From positions 2,914,001 to 2,978,000 of the forward strand of contig OY294070.1 in NCBI GenBank assembly GCA_958510875.1: DNA of 64,000 bases. The letters run 5' to 3'. The translations under genes were made by a program, and so were the position numbers. The notes beneath the pieces are model-generated. The model was not told the DNA's origin. It was given only the letters and a program-made list of their open reading frames with translations, and did no database searches. The stretch is from Endomychus coccineus (lineage: Eukaryota; Arthropoda; Insecta; Coleoptera; Endomychidae). Position 1 is the stretch's first letter; each line of letters opens with the position of its first letter. Below, piece after piece: positions 38,621 to 50,500 of this stretch.

Positions 38621-39647
38621 TACCAGTTTGGCGGATTTTTAAAAATATTTTTCGTACATTTTCACTTTTTTAATTGCAATTTTTCGACGGGATTTAATCG
38701 GTAGTTTTTGGATTATTTCAGAAAAAAGATATGGAATATATGTTATTTCAATTGCCTACATATCTGAATAAGGAATTTTTACTCACCTGTACAGTGAAAT
38801 TAATAAAATCTTTAATTTCACGATACTGATTTTAAATTAAATTTAGCTAAAACAGATATTTTCTTTGTAGTTTAATTAAAAATAATTACATTTGAAAATA
38901 ATTTTAAAATAGATTGCTTTTTGATTAAATACAATCATTTTGTTAAATATCCCTACGTTTAATCAAAAAGTTTGATTCCAATTTCTAACTTTTTTTTTGT
39001 TCAGTTTTTCAAAAACGCACATTATTGTACGTTTTTCAAAACTATCATCTTTCGAAATGAAGATCTAAGCTGTTCAATGAACGTAGCGACATTCAACAAG
39101 ATAACTTGCAAAAGAAAAACACAATAAAATCAACAATGTGTGCGTAATTGATCAAATATCTGACATGCCTAAACACACGATGACCATATTTTTTTGTGAG
39201 CAAGATAGTTTGGATTAATGCTGATAAAATTATCTACAGTTTGATTTTTCTTCGATTTCCTAATAACAAAATTCGCATAAAAATGACAATTACAGCAATT
39301 TATTGAATAAATAAATTTTTATTTGTTAGATTTGTTAGTACTATATTGTACCAATTTTATATAATCACACAATAGTTTGCGACTGAAAAATTCATAGCCA
39401 TTATTTAGTGAATACAAAAAATTACATACAATTACTGAAGAGTTAAAAAAAATGTACCTCCAATATAATATGATATGGAAAATGATAAACAATTTAATCG
39501 CTTTACTAATTTGAAAAAAGTGTACACGAAATTTTAGAAATGCTGTTTTGCAAAACCGGTTTATTATTTTGCAAGCAAGTTATGAACCAATTAGCAATGT
39601 TTAAAACTTTCAGAATCAACAGTAATCCGAAAGCACAACCCTTTGTA

Positions 39648-40474
39648 CAGGGTGTTTCAGTTTTTTCGTTCATAACTTCGGCAAACGATAAAACTTCTAA
39701 AAATAATAAGTGTCTTTCATATAAAATTTTTCTCTAAATCACTTCGTTTTCGAGATACAGGGAATTGAAATTGAAAAAAAAACTTCGTTTTTTGCGAATA
39801 TCTCCGGAAACGTTCATCGTACAGAAAACAACTTTTGTAAGCAATCTCTACTCATAGTAAGCTATGTTTTGTGCGATACATTTTTTTTTATTCATGATTG
39901 GTGTAGATTTCGAAATGGTAGTGGTTGTTTTTCTCCCCAACTTCTACGCCACTGGAAAAAGTACTGTTTTGAGATGCCCATTTGAACCGCCAATGTTTTC
40001 TACATAAAAAAGATACTCTTGGTCATAAGCTCCAAACTTGACCGTTTTCGAGAAAAATCAACTTTCATGTTCAATTCTTTGAAATAAAATTTATTTTTCA
40101 CCAATTAAACGAAATTTCTTTAAACAAGTAACGAAACCAAAAAATTGACCATGTTTTTCAACATAAAACTTGATTTTTCTCGAAAACGGTCAACTTAGAG
40201 CTTATGACCAGGTACCTTTTTTCTGTAGAAAACATTGGCGGTTCAAATGGGCATCTCAAAACCGTACTTTTTCTAGTGGCGTAGAAGCTGGAGAGAAAAA
40301 CCACCACTACCCCTTCAAAATCTTCATCATAAACGGTTCCGGAGACATTCGCAAAAAACTAAATTTTTTTTCAATTTCAAATCATCTCGAAAACGAAGTG
40401 ATTTAGAGAAAAATTGTATATGAAAGACCCCTATTATTTTTAGAAGTTATGAACAAAAAAACTGAAACACCCTG
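39648..40474. mobile_element. CAGGGTG foldback element, copy C
   Basis: Ends CAGGGTGTTTCAGTTTTTT and its complement, flanked by TA on both sides. Same inverted core as the other copies; the right arm is shortened near 40325. Confidence 0.85.
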
Positions 40475-41375
40475 TATAATCTACGTAATGACGCAATCAA
40501 AGGTTTAATATCAATGAATGGGATCTTAGGACACTACCGATGCAAATTTTAGATAGAGCACGCCTCAAAAGTATGATTTTATTGGGATCATAACCTGCAG
40601 GATGAGCGGAATTTAGGGTCTCGACTAGCTGTAGCTCCGTCGAACATCGTCCGAGGTCAAAACTAAGGTCAGAAACGATTTTCTCATCGTCGACAGCATG
40701 TTTTAACAAAGTTTCACTAGTCAAAGTTTTTAAATTTGTTACATACCCGTTGCATTTCGCTAACTACGCTTCCATCATCAGAGAAATAACCAAAATATAA
40801 TTGCTGGTTACTATTATTTGAATTTACTCAAACATAGAGAGAAAGGAAAGGGTCTTCACAGTAATAATTAATAAGGAGATTAAGAAGCTAAAATTAAGTG
40901 TAATTGAAACATATTACAACAGCTTGTGATTACAATAATTACAAAACATAATAACTAGAACAAACAAAGAAAACTTGCTACGTAGCCGCAACAAGATAAT
41001 AAATTTGTCTCCCAAACATTGGTCCTTCGAGCCGGAAACTAACTTTAACTACAAAAACACAATTTTACCCAAAGATAAACCTATTAAAGATTATTAATGT
41101 AAAGATCCTTTCCTTTCTCCTTATATACTCTCTAAATATAAACAACAATTGGAAATCTTAGTCAGATTTTCGGTCAATTACGACACACATTCGGGAATAA
41201 AACCAACGCGTCAGACGAAAAATCATATTTTATTCCAATTGAAACGTGTAAACACAGCAACGTGTAGGCGCACAGAACACAAAACAGACACGGAGAAAGA
41301 CGAGACAGAGATAGAGAGAGAGACAGAAAGAGAGCACTCACCATGAATGAAGTAGTAAACCAGGTACGAAGTGAG
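40475..41375. other. Intergenic region / 4E-T 3' flank
   Basis: A 75-codon minus-strand frame (40724-40497; TSETLLKHAVDDEKIVSDLS near its start) is not recognised and may be a fragment of an unknown repeat. 41250-41335 is a strongly purine-biased GA/AGAC tract. The likely 4E-T polyadenylation signal is here. Confidence 0.4.
41229..41234 (-). terminator. Candidate 4E-T polyadenylation signal
   Basis: AATAAA on the minus strand about 140 bases after the 4E-T stop codon. Plausible by position only. Confidence 0.4.
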
Positions 41376-41581
41376 TTAATTGTGGACAGGTGGCGCTGTC
41401 TGTCGTTCGATCTCTTCCAGACTGACGACGTGTTGAGCCAGACCGGCGGTGCTGGGTAGTTGGCCTCCGCGCGCGCGTTCCAAGAGATCGGGAGAAAACC
41501 AGCGGGCCAATTGGTTGCTGGTGGACGGTGACAGGTCGCCGCCGTCCGTTAAACCACCTCGTCCATTTTGATTTCTATTGG
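41376..41581 (-). CDS. 4E-T: 4E-T terminal coding exon
   Basis: Acceptor TCCCCACAG ends at 41582; stop TAA occupies 41378-41376. Encodes NRNQNGRGGLTDGGDL, then LARWFSPDLLERARGGQLP, then VVSLEEIERQ and a short tail. The end of the open frame is clear; a GTGAGT after the stop (about 41335-41340) could be a UTR intron donor. Confidence 0.85.
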
Positions 41582-44500
41582 CTGTGGGGATATTGAAAAG
41601 TAATAAATTTTCACAAACTTCGTTTTTATTAAACAAAACGTGACATGTTTCATCACACGGTGGCTTTATCAAACAAATGGTTTTACAAACTATGGTTTAT
41701 TCCTTTAATATTAAAATTAAGATTAAGGAGGGGGTGGGTAAAGACAATTTTTGGTCCGTGAACATATGAAACTAGTTAAATAAAAAGTTGAATTACCCTA
41801 ATTTGTTATAAACAATTTATTTATTAACAAATACATGAATTTGACCAAAACTCCGAGTTTAGGGTCTTTTTCGGATAATTTAGGCATTCTGAGTTCGTTT
41901 TTATCGACAATTTTGTCGAATGTATACCCACAAATTTGCTAATTTGTTATAAAAAAATTATATTTATTAATAAATATACGAATTTGACCAAAATGTCGAG
42001 TTTATAGTCGTTTTGGGATAATATGATTTTATTGCTTTTATGGCCTTTAAATGCATACATTAATTATTGAATTGTTATAAACATATTATTTATTAACAAA
42101 TAAAGGAATATGACATTTTTATTAATTTTTATATAATTTGCACTCAGAACTTTTTGACAAAATTGATGAAATTTATTAAGTCTTAATATAATAAAAAAAT
42201 GACATGCTCAAAAAATAGTTTAATTCATATATATGAGAAATAATTAGTTTTTTTCAAACGTATCACGAAAAATACTTCAAAATTAAAATATGAAATTTAA
42301 AACAATTGTATTTTTAAATAAAAATCAAAACTCTTAAATTCATTTCAACAATTTATTTGTCAAAAATTGCTTCTCTGAAACTTTATTCGATATTCATCGT
42401 CTCGTGCACTCAAACGCCTAGATAAAATATTTTGTGATTCTTCATTTCAAAACTGAGATTTTTCTAGTAACGTACATATATATTTCTTTTGATTTTTTTG
42501 ATATAATTTATTTGATTATTAATAGATCAATTTTAAAAACACTTTACACTTGAAATTTTGGCACAATTCGTATACTAGTTGAATAAATAATTTGTTTAAA
42601 ACAATTAAAATATTTATGTATGCATTTAAAGACCATAATAGCAATAAAATCTTTCTCAGGAAGCCAAAATTATCCGAAAACGACTATAAACTCGACAATT
42701 TGGTCAAATTCGTATATTTAATAATCTATATAATTTGTTTATAACAAATTAAAAAAATTGTGGGTATACTTTCGACGATATTGACGATAAAATCGAACTC
42801 ACAATGCCAAAACTATCCGGAAACAACCCTAAACTCGGAGTTTTTGTGAAATTCATCTATTTTGTTAATAAATAAATAGTTTATAACAAATTAAGTTAAT
42901 TCAACTATTTGTTCAACTAGTTTCAGATGATCACTGACCAAAAATAGACTTTATCCGATCAAAAACGCTAAAATTTTGCGTTTTAATTGTTTTTTTATTG
43001 TTTATAAACAATAAAATTATCCGAAAACGACTATAAACTCGACAATTTGATCAAATTCGTATATTTAATAATTAATATGATTTGTTCATAACAAATTAAA
43101 AATTTTGTGGATATACTTTCGACGATATTGACGATAAAATCGAACTCACAATGCCAAAACTATCCGAAAACGACCCTAAACTTGGAGTTTTTGTGAAATT
43201 CATCTATTTTGTTAATAAATAAATAGTTTATAACAAATTAAGTTAATTCAACTATTTGTTTAACTAGTTTCAGATGATCACTGACCAAAAATAGACTTTA
43301 TCCGATCAAAAACGCTAAAATTTTGCGTTTTAATTGTTTTTTTATTGTTTATAAACAATAAAATTATCCGAAAACGACTATAAACTCGACAATTTGATCA
43401 AATTCGTATATTTAATAATTAATATGATTTGTTCATAACAAATTAAAAATTTTGTGGATATACTTTCGACGATATTGACGATAAAATCGAACTCACAATG
43501 CCAAAACTATCCGGAAACAACCCTAAACTCGGAGTTTTTGTGAAATTCATCTATTTTGTTAATAAATAAATAGTTTATAACAAATTAAGTTAATTCAACT
43601 ATTTGTTTAACTAGTTTCACATGTTCACTGACCAAGAATAGTCTTTATCCGATCAAAAACGCTAAAATTTTGCGTTTTAAAGTTTTTTTTATTGTTTATA
43701 AACAATAAAATTATCCGAAAACGACTATAAACTCGACAATTTGATCAAATTCGTATATTTAATAATTAATATGATTTGTTCATAACAAATTAAAAAATTT
43801 GTGGGTATACTTTCGACGATATTGACGATAAAATCAAACTCAGAATGCCAAAATTATCCGTAAACGACACTAAGCTCGAAGTTTTGGTCGAATTCATCTA
43901 TTTTGTTAATAAATTGTTTGTAACAAATGAAGTTAATTCAACTATTTGTTTAACTAGTTTCACATGTTCACTGACCAAGAATAGTCTTTATCCGATCAAA
44001 AACGCTAAAATTTTGCGTTTTAAAGTTTTTTTTATTGTTTATAAACAATAAAATTATGCGAAAACGACTATAAACTCGACAATTTGATCAAATTCGTATA
44101 TTTAATAATTAATATGATTTGTTTACAACAAATTAAAAAATTTGTGGGTATACTTTCGACGATATTGACGATAAAATCAAACTCAGAATGCCAAAATTAT
44201 CCGTAAACGACACTAAGCTCGAAGTTTTGGTCGAATTCATCTATTTTGTTAATAAATTGTTTGTAACAAATGAAGTTAATTCAACTATTTGTTTAACTAG
44301 TTTCACATGTTCACTGACCAAGAATAGTCTTTATCCGATCAAAAACGCTAAAATTTTGCGTTTTAAAGTTTTTTTTATTGTTTATAAACAATAAAATTAT
44401 CCGAAAACGACTATAAACTCGACAATTTGATCAAATTCGTATATTTAATAATTAATATGATTTGTTTACAACAAATTAAAAAATTTGTGGGTATACTTTC

Positions 44501-47500
44501 GACGATATTGACGATAAAATCAAACTCAGAATGCCAAAATTATCCGTAAACGACACTAAGCTCGAAGTTTTGGTCGAATTCATCTATTTTGTTAATAAAT
44601 TGTTTGTAACAAATGAAGTTAATTCAACTATTTGTTTAACTAGTTTCACATGTTCACTGACCAAGAATAGTCTTTATCCGATCAAAAACGCTAAAATTTT
44701 GCGTTTTAAAGTTTTTTTTATTGTTTATAAACAATAAAATTATCCGAAAACGACTATAAACTCGACAATTTGATCAAATTCGTATATTTAATAATTAATA
44801 TGATTTGTTTACAACAAATTAAAAAATTTGTGGGTATACTTTCGACGATATTGACGATAAAATAAAACTCAGAATGCCAAAATTATCCGTAAACGACACT
44901 AAGCTCGAAGTTTTGGTCGAATTCATCTATTTTGTTAATAAATTGTTTGTAACAAATGAAGTTAATTCAACTATTTGTTAAATTATTTTCATACGTTCAC
45001 TGACCCAAAATAGTCTTTACCTGATCAAAAATGGTCAAATTCTGCATTTTTTATGTAATCCCAAAAACGAGCTAATAAAATTGTTAATTTATTGTTCATA
45101 AGCAATATAAACAATTTGCAGAACTATCTATGAGGTAGACTTTGGTTTCTGATAACATTTTGAAGAGAAATACACTTTGTGCCATCAAGATCGACCCTTT
45201 TCCCAAGGATTTACGGGTTTGGCCAATTTTTATTCCCATTTGACTGTGCACTAGAATTAACTTCAACAATGAAAGTATCTTCAATATCTTTATCTAAATC
45301 TTTCAAGTCGAAGTAGAAACTGTTTATAGGTTAGGTACTTACTTCATTTTCTTCAAACATTTGATAAACCCAACAGTTTATTATTTACATTTAAGATTAT
45401 AAATAATTCGTCTTATTTGATGTAATAAGTCTCCTAATTTTGTTTGTAAACAATTTATCGTAGCAAATTGTTAGTTGTATTCAAAAACATTGAAAACTTG
45501 CTCAACCTGACAACAATGATCAGTAACGTCATATTATTCTCAACGCAAATTTATAAAAAACTCGAGTAACGGAAGTTACAACATAAAATGTTAAATTTTC
45601 CAATATGGATTAAAAAAAAATGGTTTGTGTTTAGAGTGTGGCGAAAAGATGTAAGCGACTCACTTTGTTGGGCGGCTGTACTAAGGAACTGCTGCCAGGC
45701 GGTGCTCTGATGCTGATGATAATTGGGAGACACCTGCTGTTGGGCGGGCGGAATTTCCCGAGTGGTCGCCTGCTGCTGCTGCTGTTGCGGCTGCTGATTG
45801 GAGGTGGGCCTGGCGTGTTGCTGGTGTTGAGCGCGCAACTGTTGCTGAGTGAGCTGTGGAAACTGCGATTGCTGATGGTTAGATGAGTTGTACTGGTTCG
45901 AATTACCGTGGTTTGGGCCACCTGAGGGAGCGTATTGTCCTCCGCCAACGCTGCCGCTTTGCTGCTGCTGCGCTTGAGCCGGTTTACGCAATTGTTGTTG
46001 TTGCTGTTGGGACGATTGCTGTTGACCGAACAAACGTTGCTGCTGGTTATTGAAGAATTGCTCGGTGCTCGAAGATTGGTAGCTGGAATTCGCCTTCACA
46101 ATTGGCCTACCAGCTGGAATAATATAATTGTTACCATTCGAACACTTTCATTACTTATCAGATATAATACCATGAGTTACTGGAAGCCATTTTAAATTCT
46201 TATGAACAGTTATTATACCAAAACATTATCGCTCCCCCCTAGGGCATGCCACTGCCTGCCTGTACGTTACGAAACTAAGCTGATACCCACCGTAAAAGTT
46301 TTATTTATTCTTTCGGACATACATAATGACTTCCTGTTCAAACTGATATACAGGGTGTTTCAGTTTTTTCGTTCATAACTTCGGCAAACGATAGAACTTG
46401 AAAAATAAAAGGGGTATTTCATATAAAATTTTTCTCTAAATCACTTCGTTTTCGAGATACAGGGTGTTGAAATTGAAAAAAAAATTTTGTTTTATGCGAA
46501 TATCTCCGGAATCGTTCATCGTACAGAAAACAGCTTTTGTAAACAATCTCTACTCATAGTAAGTTATGTTTTGTGCGATAAACATTTTTTTTTTATTCAT
46601 AATTGGTGAAGATTTTGAAGGGGTAGTGGTTGTTTTTCTCCCCAACTCCTACGCCATTGAAAAAAGTACGGTTTTGAGATGCCCATTTGAACCGCCAATG
46701 TTTTCTACACAAAAAACTTTTATGTTGAAAAACATGGTCAATTTTTTTGGTTTTGTTACTTGTTTAAAGAAATTTCGTTTAATTGGTAAAAAATAAATTT
46801 TATTTCAAAGAATTGACAATGTTTTTCAACATAAAAGTTGATTTTTCTCGAAAACGGTCAATTTTAGAGCTTATAACCAGGGGTACCTTTTTTGTGTAGA
46901 AAACATTGGCGGTTCAAATGGGCATCTCAAAACCGTACTTTTTCCAGTGGCGTAGAAGTTGGGGAGAAAAACAACCACTACCCCTTCAAAATCTTCACCA
47001 ATTATGAATAAAAAAAAAATTTGTATCGCCCAAAACATAGCTTACTATGAGTAGAGATTGATCACATAAGTTGTTTTCTGTAAGATGAACGTTTCCGGAG
47101 ATATTCGCAAAAAACTAAGTTTTTTTTTCAATTTCAATACCCTGTATTTCGAAAACGGAGTGATTTAGAGAAAAATTTTATATGAAAGACCCCTATTATT
47201 TTTAGAAATTCTATCAATTGCCGAAGTTATGAACGAAAAAAACTGAAACACCCTGTATTCAATAAAAAAAAGTATTTTTGCATTTATTATTTTTTAATTG
47301 ACGTATGTCTTCTAAATCTAAGCCTTTTATGGGCTTGTGTTTGCAGGAAGACGTAAGTATTTATTGTTTATTTTCAACAACAATAATAAACTCTGCTTTA
47401 GATCAATATCCAGTGTAGAGCACCTAACTAACTATAAAGTAAAAAAAAAGAATAATAAATAAATGAAAAATTAAAATTCAATGACAAAATGAAATTAAGA

Positions 47501-50500
47501 TTAACACTGAAATTAAATATTGACTGCTATTATACAGTATGTCTCACTAAGCTGGAACCAAATGGAAAACATTTTTATTATTAATTCTAGGAAAAAAGTT
47601 ATTCTTCATTTTCTAAAATCTAAAATACAATCATCAAATATAAAATTTTTTCAGTCGGATACGCGGTTCGTCAAAAAATATGAATTATACTCAAGAGTAA
47701 AAGTACCTTTATATATGACAATATCGAAAATTGTTATAAAGAAAAGTTGATCAGAAGATCGACTGAACTTATTGGCGGTCCTAACAATAGAAAAGAAGTT
47801 TTTTTTTTAAGTCTAACCCGGATTTTGACAACAAAGTCATAGACGTTTTTCCAGCATGAAAAATAGGAGAAAGGATTTAAAAACCTTAGCTTTTGGCACT
47901 GCCTTAGGCTTGCTGGACTGATTCTTGTATCAAGGGGCGCACAATGGACCCAATCAAGCGGTCTAAGTGCTCCGGACTCGTCCGCCCTCGTTTTGATTGA
48001 TTGATTGTATACAATATGGGTAAGTATTTTCTTGTACCCACCCTCTTTCATAATTTACGAGCCGCCACCGACAATCAATTCTCGTCAATGTAGTTCACAT
48101 ATTCAACACTAGAAATATTGCAAATCTTATTACATAGTCAACACTCACCTGGTTGCTTCATCGGATATTGTGCATTCCACTGAGTATTCTGCGGCTGTTG
48201 GACTTGCGATTGAATACGAACGCCCGTAACAGCTCTGCCTTGCGGCATCTTGGTTCCGTCTAAATTCTTAGCATCTTTCGCACCTTGAGAAATTAAAGAT
48301 AGCCGTGTCAAAACCTATTGTCTGCGAGTAAGCTACGTACCCTTGCAATTTCTTTCTCTTTATACTCTTAAAATACCGCGCAGACAAAAAGTAATGCGAG
48401 GTAACGTCAAATTCACGTAAAACATTGCTTCGAAGAGATACCATCTGCATCTCTACTATGTTATTGTCTTTTTTTCAACAGATTATGATCATTAACGGAA
48501 AAAATCAATTGATTAAGAGAATATGTAAAATTCATTATATTTAAACTTTCCTTTCTACAAAGCGTTTCTATGAAATCCAAACAAAATGCTATAAATACCC
48601 TTTTATAGCAGGCCCCACGTTGGGTGCCATTAGTTAATATTGTACTTGACACTAACTTGGGACTCGCATCAAGTCAAAGAGTGCAGGCCAACTCATCTTG
48701 GTCCCAGGACACAGACGAGTGTAATCTCACCGATTCAGAAGTTCCCACAACAATGAATGCTGATCCAGCGGAATATGATCCGCCTAGATCAACGGTCTTA
48801 AGTTTATATGATGTTTTAATGTATTATTCCTTGTAAGAAAGATTTCAGTCAGTTATAATTATTCATATGAAATACATCTTTTCTGTAAAGCTCCAAATAA
48901 AGTTTTTTAAAAAGCGATTTCCGTTTATCGAAAATATTATTGGCGCAGTCGTGTAGGATATCCGAAATTGTGTCGTATCGAACGATCAATTTTCGTATCT
49001 ACGATTTATCGGATATCGAACAGTGGAAAAGTTCTTGAAGGCGATCTGTACGGAGAGGCTCCTTAAACATCAGGACACCCAGTTCAACGAGGACCCGTAG
49101 AAACCCTTTGGACTCAACTCAAAGAGAAGTGGAACAGAATCGTTCATTTCTGCAAGGAATCCGCACCCGGTGAAGACAAGAATTGCTAACCCGGACGCAA
49201 ACCTTATAATTAAGAAGACGATGAACAAAATCGCTATATTACTAATGTAAGTACAATTTAATGTCTCTGGAGAATTTAACAGAAATTTTTGAAAGTTTAA
49301 AACTAAATATACCTTCAACTGACTCTAAAATCCCTGAACCGATAAAATCGGAAAATCCCATCAATACAAACAATTCTAACCTTGCCTATAATAACACCAT
49401 TCACTCGACTATCAAAATGAAACCAATAGACGTTATCAGTGGTCACATTACTATTGAAACTCCGTTTAATATAGACATCGAACAGGCTTTAATCAATGAC
49501 TATATTAATCAACACAAAGAAAGAACAAGATTATTATATATTAAAATTAATGAAGATCTAGTACAAGATAAACAAAAGATAACAGAAAAATTAAATAAAA
49601 ATCGTGACGATCCGGAACTTTACAAACCACAACAACAGGTATTTATAAAAAAACATATAAGACAAAAGAGCGCAAACAAATTCACTAAACCTACTATAAT
49701 TAAGGAAGTAAATAACGAAAGAAAAACTATTTCAACTGAAACCCAAAACAAAATTCATATGGACAATCTAAAACGCCCGCTTCAAAAGTCTTATAATTTT
49801 AGTAATTAAACAAAATGTTTCAGGTTACCAATCGTCTTCGGACTTCCCGAAAAAATTACTTTAAGAAATTTAGAAAATAACCCAGGATTAATCCCCTGAA
49901 GTTGGGAACAGCCAAAATTGAACAATACACGCACACATTAATTCATTATTACGATTTAAACCCAATCATCTTAGAAATCAATAAACTTAATGAAAAATAT
50001 GACAGTCTGTCTAAATCTATTAACGAAAATGAAAAATATTTACTGGATACTTCTAACTATTTCAAGATCTTAACATTTGTTAAAGAAAAAGTAGAAACAA
50101 AACTTATTGAAATTCTACCACATCCCCAGAGAACAAAACGTGGTTTAATTAACGGACTAGGATCAATATTTAGAGCTATAACAGGGAACTTAGATTCTTC
50201 CGATGGAGAACGTTATGAAAAATTAATAAAAGAACTTCAAAACAATGGAAATAAACTTGCAACAAACATTCGCAACCAAAATACCATTTCCTTAAATATG
50301 ATAAACAAATTCAATGCTACTGTTCACCAACTAAACCACAACGAGAAACTTTTAGAAACTAGAATAAATCAAATTGCCATAATTGTCGAACATCACGCAA
50401 TGAAAGAAAATTCTATATTCATAAAAGATATTTTGGTCCAAATAATTAACATGTACGAAATAATTAATTCCATTTTACAAGACATTGAGAATTCCATTTC

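Larger units (their letters stand above)
34930..39645. other. Intergenic region between coronin and 4E-T, part 1
   Basis: AT-rich. At about 35420-35660 the phrase CGCCATCTATTGGTGG recurs twice with a decayed third copy at ~115-bp spacing, a minor local duplication. It contains the Penelope remnant at 38052-38620. Otherwise I see nothing I can name. Confidence 0.45.

Noticed and set aside
41325..41345. GTGAGT on the minus strand just after the 4E-T stop, as a coding splice donor
   Set aside because: The stop codon at 41378-41376 precedes it, so it could at most define a UTR intron; no support for an extra coding exon.
43845..44737. Three identical 68-codon open frames
   Set aside because: They repeat because the 343-bp tandem unit repeats; they overlap palindromic AT-rich sequence and have no coding features.
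45638..46195. Two plus-strand Leu-rich open frames opposite the 4E-T Gln-rich exon
   Set aside because: They are the complement of CAG/CTG-rich 4E-T coding sequence; no start context or homology.
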